From assembly GCA_018302815.1 (NCBI GenBank), contig JAGVZE010000009.1, positions 154,078 through 218,077 of the forward strand: DNA of 64,000 nucleotides, read 5' to 3'. Below the pieces are notes generated by a model. The model saw nothing but the letters and a program-made list of their open reading frames with translations. It ran no database searches and was not told where the DNA came from. Origin of the DNA: Candidatus Woesearchaeota archaeon (lineage in GTDB: Archaea > Nanobdellota > Nanobdellia > Woesearchaeales > ARS49). Made by a program: the position numbers and the translations under genes. Shown one piece after another: positions 15,256 through 24,089 of this stretch; position 1 is the first letter of the stretch; each line of letters begins with the position of its first letter.

Positions 15256-16156
15256 TCTGCCAGAATGTATCGTGGACCAGCTCACTGGTTTCATTCAAAA
15301 TATTGTGAACGCTCCCTTGGTTCCTTTTCTTGACATCATTCGTCGTTTGCTCACGCAGCCAGCGAATGTGAGCGCGTTTGGAAGCTTATGGGCAGTGATT
15401 ATCTACATTTTGAGCACTTTTTACGGGCTTTTCATCATGGCTGCGGGTTTTAATTTCATCATTTCGGGTTACAATGCTGAGAAGCGTGAGCGTGCGAAGG
15501 AATGGTTGCAGAATGTGATTTTGATGGTTTTCTTCGTCCAAGCAAGCTTTCTTCTTTACAGCCTTGTGGCCGAAATCGCGGCAGGCATTACTTCGGGAAT
15601 TATCAATATGATTGATCCAAACTTCTTCCTGATAACGATAGATAATACTTTGAATGTGGGTTTGGAAATTGTGCTTGGCGTGTTTTATCTTCTCACCTTA
15701 CTCATCACGATTATCGCGCTTTCGGTGAACTATTTTCTCGCCAGCATTGGCGTTGTGTTCATTCCTTTCGGCATATTCTTCTATTTTATTCCACCATTGC
15801 GCGACATTGGTAAGTTTATCATCAGCAAATTAGCGTTCGTTCTGTTCATTCCTTTCTTTGCAAGCCTCGTCCTGCTTGGTGTCAGTCAATTATTGACCCT
15901 GAGCTTCTTCGAATACCTGAAAATTGTCTTTATGATTAGTGCCTTCATGACGATTAATCTACTGATAATAATTCTCGCTATCTTGGCGGTCTTTAGATCT
16001 GTTATGGGAGTGCTACGCTCTGATGTGGGACGAAGCGCCCTGTTCCTCAAAGGACATCTCTTAGCGGGTGTTGCTGCTCAAAAGCCCGATCCGTACAATG
16101 ATAGGGAGTATTGGAAAAAGTTTCGCAAGGACTACTATCCACGAGGTGGCCGATGA
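15236..16156 (+). CDS. VirB6/TrbL-like polytopic membrane protein
   Basis: 306 aa with about six to seven hydrophobic helices and a basic C-terminus. Size, topology and position just before the VirB4-like ATPase match the VirB6/TrbL inner-membrane channel of type IV secretion systems; there is no diagnostic motif. The ATG has TTGGAGGTG just upstream. Its stop overlaps the next ATG (ATGA). Confidence 0.7.
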   Translation: MTCGILNLPECIVDQLTGFIQNIVNAPLVPFLDIIRRLLTQPANVSAFGSLWAVIIYILSTFYGLFIMAAGFNFIISGYNAEKRERAKEWLQNVILMVFFVQASFLLYSLVAEIAAGITSGIINMIDPNFFLITIDNTLNVGLEIVLGVFYLLTLLITIIALSVNYFLASIGVVFIPFGIFFYFIPPLRDIGKFIISKLAFVLFIPFFASLVLLGVSQLLTLSFFEYLKIVFMISAFMTINLLIIILAILAVFRSVMGVLRSDVGRSALFLKGHLLAGVAAQKPDPYNDREYWKKFRKDYYPRGGR

Positions 16157-19100
16157 GCTACGAAATCCCCCAGTCACTCCAGTATCAGGAGAAGATTATT
16201 TTCAACCTGACGTTAGAGCAGTTGATTTATGCCGCCCTTTTTGGTTTTCCTGCAATTTTGATGTATGCAAAACTGCCATTTTCAATCTATACTCGTGTTA
16301 CTTTGGCATTCGTTCCTGTGAGTTTGGGTTTGATGTTTATGTATCTTGATTTGTGGCACAAAATCAGAGATTTCTGGGCCTACTTGAAGTTCCGGCGGGC
16401 AACGATGTTTGACAAAGCAATGAAGAAATATCTCAAATTGAACGCGGTTGAGAATTCTTGTTACGAAGTTCAGACCAAAAATGGCACTAAAAGAGTGGCT
16501 GTTTTGCGAGTTGAACCTTTGAATTTCAAAATTAAGACAAAAGACGAGCGGGACAGCATTATTTTCGCGTTTCAGAAATTCTTGAACGCGTTGGACTTCC
16601 CAGTACAGTTTTTGATGTACACTGATGAGTTGAATTTGAACGATTACCTGAAACAGCTTGATTTGAAAGTTGACAAGACGGGAAACAAGACCTATAAGGA
16701 ACTTCTTGATGCGCACAAGAAGTATGTGGACTTGATTATGCGTGAGAAATCAGATGCAAACCGGAGATTTTTGATTTCCATTATCGAGAACGAAATGGGA
16801 TTGGACGCGCAAGTCAAAATCGTTGAAGAATTGCTGGCAACAATGAATTTGAAATGCGTGCGACTTGGAGGACGGCAACTCATCGGAGTCCTCATCAGAC
16901 TGTTCAACAATCCGCGGGGAAGAACAGAAATCTTGAAGAAAGAAAAGACGATCTACACCATTACCGCACCAGAAGAAATTGTCAACAAGCCTGATTACAT
17001 CAAAGTCAACGAGTATTACAACAGAATCATTGTCGCAGTCGGGTATCCTCGTGTTGTTGAAGAGGGCTTTCTTGACAAAATGGTTACCGCGGCAGGCAAT
17101 TTTGATTTAAGCATTCATATCGAGCCATTTCCAATAGAAAACACTCTCGTGATGCTCAATAAAGAGGTTCAGAAACAGCGTGCGGACTTGTTTGCTGCTG
17201 AATTGAAGCATAGCTTCCAGCCAAGTCTTGAAATTCAATATAGAGACACCCAAGCGGTGCTTAATAGCATTCAGAAAGGTGAAGAAAAACTATTCAACGT
17301 CAGTCTATACATCAACGTGAAGGCAAAAGACCTCAAAGAGCTTGACATTCTCACCAAAACCATCCAATCGCGATTGAATAGTATGCTGATTATTCCAAAA
17401 GTGCCAAAGTATCGCATGGCGCAAGCGTTCAGATCAATCATTCCTTTCGGCATTAACGAATTGGGAATACGGAGAAACATCACCACGCACCCCCTATCAG
17501 CTTTCTTTCCGTTCACCAGCCCATTCCTCATGCTCGAAAAAGGAGGCGTCTTCTTAGGCATCAACAAAAACAGACTACCCATCATCAAGGACATCTTCAA
17601 CCTCTCAAACGCAAACGGCGCCATTCTCGCAACAAGCGGTGGCGGCAAAAGCTACACTGCCAAACTCATCATTTCACGCTACCTCATAAATGGCACAAAA
17701 ATCATCGTGATAGATCCACAGGACGAATACACAAAACTCACCGAAAAATACGGCGGAAGCGTAATCAACATTAGCAGAGATAGCAACACAATCATCAATC
17801 CTCTCGATTTGTTGAATCATACATATCCCGAGAAGCGTCTTGCACTTTTGGACTTTTTCACCATGATTTTCGGAGACTTCAACGAATTACAAAAAGCAAT
17901 CGTAGACAAAGCCATAAGCCAAACTTATGCCAACGCCGGAATAACGGAAAAAAATTACTTCAACAAAATCCCGCCCACATTGAAAGACCTATATGAAGAA
18001 CTGGAGCAGATGAACCAAAAAGCAACAGGATTTGAAAAAGCAGCCTACACCACACTCCTGAGCCGGTTGAGCATGTACGTAACTGGCGTTTTCGCATTTC
18101 TCAACCAACAAACAAAAATAAACATCACAAACCAATTCGTCACATTCAATCTCGGCAGCATGCCAAAACAAATCAAGCCCATCATGATGTTCCTCATCCT
18201 CGAATACGTCTACACCAAAATGAAACAAGACAAAGAACGAAAATTGCTCGTCATTGATGAAGCGTGGAGTTTACTCTCGCGCGCCGAAGATGAAGGGTAC
18301 ATTTTTGAGATTGTCAAAACGTGCAGAAAATTCAATCTGGGATTGTTGCTCATCACTCAGGATGTTGCTGATTTGGTCAATAGCAAGGCAGGAAGAGCCG
18401 TACTCGCAAACAGCTCATACACAATCCTCTTACGCCAAAAACCAGCCGTCATTGACAGCGTCGAGAACATCTTTCACTTGAGTTTTGCCGAGCGCGAACA
18501 TCTCCTAAGCGCAAACGTAGGAGAGGGTTTGATCATGATGGAAAACGACCACCAAGAAATCAAAATAGTCGCCAGTAAAGAAGAACACGCACTCATCACG
18601 ACCAAACCAGATGAACTCTTATTCCCCGAAACCGACCACACCGCCGACCTCTCCCTTGATGGTAAGAAGCTCGTCAAAGAATTGTACCCACTCAAAGACG
18701 TTTACCGCTTGAGCGGCTTGCACCTCGTTCAAAAGGAATTCTTGGACAACCTGCGCGACCCCAAGTATTCAGAAGAACTCCTCATACACCCCTACGAGAG
18801 CAGGCAAGCCCGCTTCAAAATCCGCCAACGCGGCAACGAAGGAGCAGACCACATCAGCCTTTCATGGTGGATACTTGAAGAACTCCTCAACCTCACCCCC
18901 ACAGCCATCCGCATATACAGTAAGACCAATGAGGTCAACCCCGACCTCACATTCACCAACGCCTCTAGCAAGGTCATTGCTATCGAGGTAGAGACTGGCT
19001 CTAACTACCGCTTCAATAAAGACTATCTCCTGCGTAAGATAGCTGCTCTGGAACGCCTTTACCCTCACAGGTGGTGTTTGTTCCTCTCTACCAACGTCTA

Positions 19101-19326
19101 TGACCGCAGATACCGCACCATTCTTCCACCCCACGTTCCCATCTATCTGCGTAAGCATCTTAGGTGGTTCCTCAAGGAGCACTTCCCCTCTGGCAGACCC
19201 CCTCCCCTTAATACAACAACCGTAGGCCATACTCAAAATATCGACGAGAAGTCAAAACCAGTATACCCTGCGCCCAACACAGTATACCCTAACCAAAATC
19301 AAGCCGTGCAAGGTGTGCAACCATGA
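16153..19326 (+). CDS. virB4: VirB4-like ATPase with extra C-terminal domain
   Basis: 1057 aa. The N-terminus has a PrgI-like pair of helices (about 20-60), unusual as a fusion. The ATPase has Walker A ATSGGGKSYT (493-502) and Walker B LLVIDEAW (698-705), then a TQD-type sensor (LLITQD). After about residue 880 comes a domain not seen in standard VirB4: D931 in NPDLTF and E945-V-E947 in IAIEVETG, arranged like a PD-(D/E)xK nuclease fold with Glu in place of the usual Lys. The start overlaps the upstream stop and follows CGAGGTGG. Energises pilus or DNA transfer; the nuclease idea is inference. Confidence 0.87.
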   Translation: MSYEIPQSLQYQEKIIFNLTLEQLIYAALFGFPAILMYAKLPFSIYTRVTLAFVPVSLGLMFMYLDLWHKIRDFWAYLKFRRATMFDKAMKKYLKLNAVENSCYEVQTKNGTKRVAVLRVEPLNFKIKTKDERDSIIFAFQKFLNALDFPVQFLMYTDELNLNDYLKQLDLKVDKTGNKTYKELLDAHKKYVDLIMREKSDANRRFLISIIENEMGLDAQVKIVEELLATMNLKCVRLGGRQLIGVLIRLFNNPRGRTEILKKEKTIYTITAPEEIVNKPDYIKVNEYYNRIIVAVGYPRVVEEGFLDKMVTAAGNFDLSIHIEPFPIENTLVMLNKEVQKQRADLFAAELKHSFQPSLEIQYRDTQAVLNSIQKGEEKLFNVSLYINVKAKDLKELDILTKTIQSRLNSMLIIPKVPKYRMAQAFRSIIPFGINELGIRRNITTHPLSAFFPFTSPFLMLEKGGVFLGINKNRLPIIKDIFNLSNANGAILATSGGGKSYTAKLIISRYLINGTKIIVIDPQDEYTKLTEKYGGSVINISRDSNTIINPLDLLNHTYPEKRLALLDFFTMIFGDFNELQKAIVDKAISQTYANAGITEKNYFNKIPPTLKDLYEELEQMNQKATGFEKAAYTTLLSRLSMYVTGVFAFLNQQTKINITNQFVTFNLGSMPKQIKPIMMFLILEYVYTKMKQDKERKLLVIDEAWSLLSRAEDEGYIFEIVKTCRKFNLGLLLITQDVADLVNSKAGRAVLANSSYTILLRQKPAVIDSVENIFHLSFAEREHLLSANVGEGLIMMENDHQEIKIVASKEEHALITTKPDELLFPETDHTADLSLDGKKLVKELYPLKDVYRLSGLHLVQKEFLDNLRDPKYSEELLIHPYESRQARFKIRQRGNEGADHISLSWWILEELLNLTPTAIRIYSKTNEVNPDLTFTNASSKVIAIEVETGSNYRFNKDYLLRKIAALERLYPHRWCLFLSTNVYDRRYRTILPPHVPIYLRKHLRWFLKEHFPSGRPPPLNTTTVGHTQNIDEKSKPVYPAPNTVYPNQNQAVQGVQP

Positions 19327-19466
19327 AATGCCCCTCAAACAAGCACGAAATCACACTCTGGCTCAATTGCGAACAATTCGCACTATTACAGCAAGCAGCA
19401 CAATACGTTGGTTGCGGAAATGATCTCGAACGATACATCATCGGCATACTTGCTGACAATTGTTGA
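19323..19466 (+). CDS. small protein, 47 aa
   Basis: ATG overlaps the virB4 stop (ATGA). The product has four Cys, but not in CxxC pairs, and a segment (CEQFALLQQAAQYVGCGNDLERYI) that could form a helix-turn-helix or ribbon-helix-helix fold. Function unknown. Translation is supported by coupling and by the next gene's Shine-Dalgarno site (GGAGGTG) placed right after its stop. Confidence 0.6.
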   Translation: MKCPSNKHEITLWLNCEQFALLQQAAQYVGCGNDLERYIIGILADNC

Positions 19467-19483
19467 ACGGAGGTGCAAACAAA

Positions 19484-19594
19484 ATGGCGTACTATCTGGA
19501 ATGCGCGGTGTGCGGAGAATGGGCAAAACGGCTCGAACCCGGAGAATACCACTGCGGCCGACCAATGACGGCCATACAAGAATGCGAAGTCTGA
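19484..19594 (+). CDS. 36-aa zinc-binding peptide
   Basis: CGGAGGTG lies 8 nt upstream of the ATG. The peptide has CAVC (7-10), then C24 in YHCGRP and C34, a minimal zinc knuckle. One of several tiny Cys-rich ORFs in a row, each with its own ribosome-binding site, which argues for translation. Confidence 0.6.
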   Translation: MAYYLECAVCGEWAKRLEPGEYHCGRPMTAIQECEV

Positions 19595-19609
19595 AACGGA
19601 GGTGGAAGA

Positions 19610-19699
19610 ATGAGATGCCAACAATGCGGAATTGGATTGGATAGTTTTGATGCAGAAGAAGCGTGCTACAATTGCGGTCGCAAATCAGCGGAGGCATAA
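19610..19699 (+). CDS. 29-aa zinc-ribbon peptide
   Basis: GGAGGTGGAAGA precedes the ATG. The peptide has CQQC (3-6) and CYNC (19-22), a complete zinc ribbon within 29 residues. Unknown role; probably a nucleic-acid or protein-binding accessory of the element. Confidence 0.6.
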   Translation: MRCQQCGIGLDSFDAEEACYNCGRKSAEA

Positions 19700-19702
19700 A
19701 CC

Positions 19703-19807
19703 ATGAGAAAAACCAAACAAACGACGGAAGAACCACAACGAGAAGAAGAGCCCAACATGAATGAAGAACTTTGGAAGGAACAAAATGAAGAAAACAGGGA
19801 GGAATAA
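19703..19807 (+). CDS. 34-aa acidic small ORF
   Basis: ATG three bases after the preceding stop, with GGAGG upstream inside the preceding gene. Thirty-four residues, strongly Glu- and Lys-rich, no Cys. It ends one base before the next ATG. Could be a small regulatory peptide or only a translated spacer. Confidence 0.45.
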   Translation: MRKTKQTTEEPQREEEPNMNEELWKEQNEENREE

Positions 19808-19808
19808 T

Positions 19809-20135
19809 ATGGAAGAAGCAAAAACACAAACGGTCGCGGGTCAAACCGCGACTTTTTCTTTTTCAAAGCACGGCAAGCGTTTGAAAGAAAACCTCGTTCG
19901 CGTGCAAACACTCAGTAGCGGACAAAAACACGTTACCATTCCCGCACCCTTAGCAAAAGCGGCAAATATCGAGCGTCGAGACGTGGTTGAATGGCGCATT
20001 TGCAAAAGCACCGGCAAACTCGAACTAACCGTAATCAAGAACTACACGCCACCAACCCAAGAGATAACACCGGAGGTTAAAACCCATGAAAGCAGCCTTG
20101 TACATTCGAGTGAGCACGGACAAACAAGCCAGTGA
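19809..20135 (+). CDS. AbrB-like DNA-binding protein, 108 aa
   Basis: Core SSGQKHVTIPAPLAKAANIERRDVVEWRI (about 36-64) fits the SpoVT-AbrB swapped-hairpin fold, with extra N- and C-terminal tails. AGGGAGG lies 7 nt before the ATG. It overlaps the serine recombinase by 50 bp, so the two are coupled; it may regulate the recombinase or the operon. Confidence 0.72.
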   Translation: MEEAKTQTVAGQTATFSFSKHGKRLKENLVRVQTLSSGQKHVTIPAPLAKAANIERRDVVEWRICKSTGKLELTVIKNYTPPTQEITPEVKTHESSLVHSSEHGQTSQ

Positions 20136-20880
20136 AGGTAGCAGCCTAGAAGTCCAAGAAGAAAAACTCCGCAAGTATTGTAGTTTCCAAAACTGGGACA
20201 TCTTCCAACTCTACGCTGATAGAGGAATTTCCGGCAAGGATACGGAACGGTTGCAGTTTCAGACGCTGATGAAAGACGCGAGGGAAAAAAGGTTTGAAGT
20301 AGTCGTGGTCGCGAAACTTGACCGGTTCGGAAGAAGCCTTCGAGATCTCATCAACACTATCTGGGACTTAAACGCAATAGGAATTCAATTCACCAGCATT
20401 AACGACAACATCAACACAACAACACCAAACGGCAAACTCCTATTCCACATCCTCGGAGCCTTTGCCGAATTTGAACGAGAAATCATACGAGAACGAATGA
20501 TGGCAGGAATCGCCAAATCACGAGAACTCGGACGCATCATAGGACGGGTCCCAATGGGCTACAAAGTTGTTAACAAAAAAGTATGCTTCGACCCTGAAAA
20601 AGCCCCACGCGTAAAGGGAATCTTCAACGCATACGCCGCAGGAGAAACCATCTGGAAAATCTCCAACCAGCTACAAATGAAGCCCTCTACCGTCTCGTAC
20701 ATTCTCAAGAACCAATTTTATGCAGAACCACGCAAAAACGGCACCCACGAGGCTCTGGTTGGCAAAGACTTGTTTGACGCTATCCAACCCGCGTTACAGA
20801 CGACAAGACGACCATACCAACCCATCACACCTTTGGTGACCAACCTGAATAGTACTGTAAACGCTTCTCCTTGCGTATAG
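20086..20880 (+). CDS. serine recombinase
   Basis: 264 aa. The resolvase catalytic domain starts YIRVSTDKQ with R8 and nucleophile S10, then KLDRFGRS (R80, R83) and FAEFEREIIRERM (about 127-139). A short recombinase DNA-binding region follows (GRVPMGYKVV onwards, with VSYILKNQFYAE). Larger than classic resolvases (around 180 aa) but much smaller than phage large serine integrases. Start after CCGGAGGTT. Together with the tyrosine recombinase at the other end, it gives the element two different recombination chemistries. Confidence 0.92.
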   Translation: MKAALYIRVSTDKQASEGSSLEVQEEKLRKYCSFQNWDIFQLYADRGISGKDTERLQFQTLMKDAREKRFEVVVVAKLDRFGRSLRDLINTIWDLNAIGIQFTSINDNINTTTPNGKLLFHILGAFAEFEREIIRERMMAGIAKSRELGRIIGRVPMGYKVVNKKVCFDPEKAPRVKGIFNAYAAGETIWKISNQLQMKPSTVSYILKNQFYAEPRKNGTHEALVGKDLFDAIQPALQTTRRPYQPITPLVTNLNSTVNASPCV

Positions 20881-21100
20881 ACGGTTGTTTCTTCTTTTTC
20901 TTACCTTTCTCGTCCTCAGACCTCAAACGCTCCAGAACTGCTAAAACTGTGTTATGCTCCTCCGAAGGCTCTTTTTCAACCATGCCAAAATAAAGCATAA
21001 AACGTCTATTTAAACCAATCGTCGGAAGAGCAAAACCAACACCATCCCACAACGCGAAGCTACTCTTCAGAATTTGCTCAGAATATTTCCAGGAGGGCAA
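20825..21100 (-). CDS. hypothetical or truncated protein, 91 aa
   Basis: Open frame running against the serine recombinase and overlapping its last 56 bases. It has a Lys-rich tail (GKKKKKQP) and no family I recognise. Its first 34 bases overlap the next upstream gene. It could be the remains of a host gene cut by insertion of the element, or simply a chance frame. Confidence 0.35.
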   Translation of the reverse strand: MPSWKYSEQILKSSFALWDGVGFALPTIGLNRRFMLYFGMVEKEPSEEHNTVLAVLERLRSEDEKGKKKKKQPSIRKEKRLQYYSGWSPKV

Positions 21101-21450
21101 AGTGCTTTATCTTCTTCCGTAACTGGTAAGCGCTTCTGTAAATTTTGGCATTCCTGGGTATTGTTGATCTCTCGTCCTTGAACAACACACGTGTTTTTTT
21201 CCGGGAGATATTCGAAAGGTGCGCAGCTTATGCCCCCTACAGAGCAACTGTTAATGTGTAGACTGGCTGATGCGAAGAAGGTTGTCACAAAGAGCACGAT
21301 AAAGATCATGATTGAAATTATCGCAAAGCTAACTTTGTTCTTTGGTTTTATGAAGTGTCTAATAACTAAAATAGCTAAAACAGGCAGAACAAGTGCTATG
21401 ACTGACGTGAGTAATAGCCATAGTGGACCTGGGCCGAGACAAACAGTCAT
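21067..21450 (-). CDS. membrane protein with Cys-rich extracellular tail, 127 aa
   Basis: Two hydrophobic helices (about 9-31 and 41-63) followed by a polar tail with six Cys (CSVGGISC, C-V-V, ECQN, LCPP). The tail is probably outside the cell and disulfide-bonded. No family recognised. Codon use resembles the host rather than the element. Confidence 0.6.
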   Translation of the reverse strand: MTVCLGPGPLWLLLTSVIALVLPVLAILVIRHFIKPKNKVSFAIISIMIFIVLFVTTFFASASLHINSCSVGGISCAPFEYLPEKNTCVVQGREINNTQECQNLQKRLPVTEEDKALCPPGNILSKF

Positions 21451-21610
21451 ATCAGAACATATTGATAGTGGCTATATTAGTGTTATCATATGGTTAGGTA
21501 TGTTTCTAATCATTCAACAACCCCTGGCTTTTCGAACGATTGAGAAGTCAGTTCTTTCTTTGCAGTTGAGTCACGGTAGGTTTTTAAATGGCCCTCATCC
21601 ACCCCGCAAT

Positions 21611-22258
21611 ATGAATAAAATTCATATCTTTAAGACAGAAGAAGACTACTTACCTGTGCAAATGGAACATTTCAGCAGTAATACTTCTATGCTTAATGAG
21701 AGGGATAGACGAGAGCGGTCGAAGCTACAAGACTACTTGAAAAAAAGATACCCCTTGGCACATGATGAAGTTAATGGAATGAGGACGTTGCTGGGAATCC
21801 CAGAAGATGAACGACGGGCGCTCCATGCGGGCCTTGCGGAAGGATTGGAATTTCGCTGTCTGGTTCGTTTAGACGCTTTAAATGAGCAGTATTATTTTCA
21901 AACCGAGATTGACACTCCTGAAGGAAATACGTTTGATTTTGCGAGAACATTAAATGAACTTGTGGCGAAAGTGCGCATAAATTTAGCTACACTGAGCAGT
22001 TCAGACTCTCCATATCCAGGAGCTACAATAACTCCTGTCTTCTATACTATCGAGACAGCGCAGGACGAAACGAAAGAATGTGGAGTAAATCTGGGCGTAT
22101 TGAACGGATTGTTAAAAGAATTAATCCCGCTTCCGTCTCATCTACTGTCCGTGTTCGCAAAAAGCTTGGCGATGGACGCGACCGATTTCATTAGTTCAAG
22201 AAGAGGACTATCACGAGAAGAAAGAGAATCATTTGAAAGACTATTCTATTCACTTTGA
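21611..22258 (+). CDS. hypothetical protein, 215 aa
   Basis: Soluble protein of unknown family with an acidic, charged middle and a C-terminal segment LSREERESFERLFYSL. The start is set by a TATA-like GGTTTTTAAATGG near 21578-21590, about 25 nt before the ATG, giving a leaderless mRNA; the longer open frame upstream overlaps the opposite-strand membrane gene and is a shadow. Confidence 0.6.
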   Translation: MNKIHIFKTEEDYLPVQMEHFSSNTSMLNERDRRERSKLQDYLKKRYPLAHDEVNGMRTLLGIPEDERRALHAGLAEGLEFRCLVRLDALNEQYYFQTEIDTPEGNTFDFARTLNELVAKVRINLATLSSSDSPYPGATITPVFYTIETAQDETKECGVNLGVLNGLLKELIPLPSHLLSVFAKSLAMDATDFISSRRGLSREERESFERLFYSL

Positions 22259-22429
22259 ACTTTAAAGATTTGAACCAGTCGACTGACTTAGGGTTTTGGT
22301 CTGGTTTTCTTAGTATGATAAGAATATAAGCGCGGATATCGATTGCAACATAGGGCGGTTACAATCACGACTTTCCACTAATCTGAATCGTACGGAGTTT
22401 TTAAATAGTGAACTCCACACTTCCGAGTG
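22259..22429 (+). promoter_or_regulatory. intergenic stretch with TATA box before the 22.4 kb gene
   Basis: 171 bp. GTTTTTAAATAG near 22398-22409 is the likely TATA element of the next gene, about 25 nt before its start. Near 22268-22277 GATTTGAACC resembles a tRNA T-arm on the minus strand, but no complete tRNA can be folded around it. Confidence 0.5.
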
Positions 22430-24085
22430 ATGGTTCTGAAAAGAGTGAGGGTTTGGCAGGTCATCCTGGGTGTGTTTATTGTTATCGTCTTACTTGGCAG
22501 CTCTTTGGCTTATTTATTAGGGAAGCCCGCGATAGGTCGAGCGTTGGAGCAACCTGTTCAGAACGCGATTTGGTTTCAACCAGATAAAGTGCACGTTCTT
22601 TATGATGGATTGAAAGGCAGCGCAACTATTGGTTTTTCTGGAGCTGATGGAAACTTGCCAGTTATCCAATTATGGGTTTCTGACACGAGCATTGTTGCTT
22701 GCGCGTACTCAGGTCAGATAGGTTCTGCGACGGTGGATTGGATAGTGAAAAACACTCAGTTTCAGATTTATTCAGCGCAAGACTGCACCCCTGCGACTAA
22801 ATCAAATTTGCTTGCGAAGGCGGATTTGGAAATAGTTTTTGATGAGGTGAGTACGTTTTCTCAAGTGACCACGCTTGAGCATAGCATGGAAGAAATCGGC
22901 GGTTCGAATTACCCATTCTATGATATGGGCAGGTATCTCGACAGTCCAACAAAGGAATACTTCGGCGATCTTCGCCCGATAATTGGCACGTACCATTTGA
23001 ATCCTTTGGTAGTATACTCGCAATTGCAAAAAATGTATGACGCGGGCCAACGGAGTATATCGTTTGTTATTTGGTTCTCCCCCTTGGGCAATGCTGGCAA
23101 GGATGGCGTGTTTGGGCATGTTGTTGATTCAACCGGAGGAGCGCTTCGACCACAGCATGCGGAAAACCTAAAAGCAGTGTTAAAAGATATTAAGAATATC
23201 GGGTTTGACCATGTGACTATTCGTTTCGCTCAACAATCATACGCCCATCCGCGCACGTGGAAACAATGGAACGAAACTCAATTCGCAGAGAACAGCAGAT
23301 TTATCTTCAGCACAATTGATCTTGTCAAGAGCTCAACAGACTTGCCACGCACGTTTGACTTAGGGGTGGAACTTGCGGGAGAATTTTCAACATCTCACAC
23401 GCGTGAATACGTGAAACGTCTCTGGACATACTACCTTCCAAGGTATAGTCTTGGAGAGACGTATGGTTTTTCTTACGCATATAGGCCTGGTAGGATTGCT
23501 GAAATGACAAAAGTGTATGATGAAGTGGGTACCCGTCCGCAAATATATGCTGTTGATATGTACGCGGGTGTATACTACAAGCTTAGCGATGTAAGTAAAG
23601 AGCTTGAAAGTATAGGTAATAAGGACATGCCGATCATAATTCAAGAAACATTTTACAATGATATTCCTGTTCTTCACAGCATTGTTAGTGCCAAGCGCGA
23701 TTTCGGACTAAATATCCGTAAAGTTTTCAATTGGAACTGTGTGCGGGATGACTGCGCAGATGGCTTTAGCATGGCATACGCGGAGAGATATTTGTATCGT
23801 GATCTTAATAGAAAAGGAAAAATATTGGCGTCTCCATGCGTTCCTAGCGCCACTGCAGGGCTTTGCACGAGCACTATCACGTGGACTAGCGATGCCACGC
23901 TTTCTTTGGCTAATCAGGTCTGGGTTGATGGGAAACTCTTTGGCTGTTCAGGAGCAGGAGGGTATGCAAGCCAGAACGCGACATGGATTAAGACACAGAA
24001 CAAATTCTCTCTTTACTCGGCGAAGAATTGCGAGCCGAGTTCTCGTGGTGAACTGATAGCGACGATTTTAGTGAAAAATAAGTGA
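22430..24085 (+). CDS. secreted protein with (beta/alpha)-barrel-like core and two flanking repeats
   Basis: 551 aa. One N-terminal membrane helix (about 11-31) anchors or secretes the protein. Residues about 50-130 and 475-551 resemble each other: both end in FxxYSAxxCxP followed by LLAKADLEI or ELIATILV, so they look like duplicated beta-sandwich domains. The middle (about 150-460) has alternating helix and strand segments (WFSPLGNAGKDG, DLGVELAGE, IIIQETFYND) reminiscent of a glycosidase TIM barrel. Two Glu residues in VELAGE and QETFY are possible catalytic acids. A surface glycan-active enzyme is inferred, not shown. Confidence 0.65.
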   Translation: MVLKRVRVWQVILGVFIVIVLLGSSLAYLLGKPAIGRALEQPVQNAIWFQPDKVHVLYDGLKGSATIGFSGADGNLPVIQLWVSDTSIVACAYSGQIGSATVDWIVKNTQFQIYSAQDCTPATKSNLLAKADLEIVFDEVSTFSQVTTLEHSMEEIGGSNYPFYDMGRYLDSPTKEYFGDLRPIIGTYHLNPLVVYSQLQKMYDAGQRSISFVIWFSPLGNAGKDGVFGHVVDSTGGALRPQHAENLKAVLKDIKNIGFDHVTIRFAQQSYAHPRTWKQWNETQFAENSRFIFSTIDLVKSSTDLPRTFDLGVELAGEFSTSHTREYVKRLWTYYLPRYSLGETYGFSYAYRPGRIAEMTKVYDEVGTRPQIYAVDMYAGVYYKLSDVSKELESIGNKDMPIIIQETFYNDIPVLHSIVSAKRDFGLNIRKVFNWNCVRDDCADGFSMAYAERYLYRDLNRKGKILASPCVPSATAGLCTSTITWTSDATLSLANQVWVDGKLFGCSGAGGYASQNATWIKTQNKFSLYSAKNCEPSSRGELIATILVKNK

Positions 24086-24089
24086 ACTA

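Larger units (their letters stand above)
11415..20880 (+). mobile_element. integrative element with T4SS-like operon and two recombinase types
   Basis: All genes point the same way and form two blocks. The first is a tyrosine recombinase with a partner ORF. The second is a 13.0-20.9 kb operon with VirB2-, VirB6- and VirB4-like genes, small zinc proteins, an AbrB-type protein and a serine recombinase. Almost every junction overlaps or has a GGAGG-type site. Exact ends are unknown because I found no matching direct repeats outside the block. No relaxase, coupling ATPase or replication initiator is recognisable, so autonomous conjugation is not shown. Confidence 0.65.

Noticed and set aside
22262..22300. 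tRNA-like T-arm on minus strand and possible att partner for the 11.4-20.9 kb element
   Set aside because: The shared GGTTCAAATC is in opposite orientation at 11.4 kb, so it cannot be a direct att pair, and no whole tRNA folds here.
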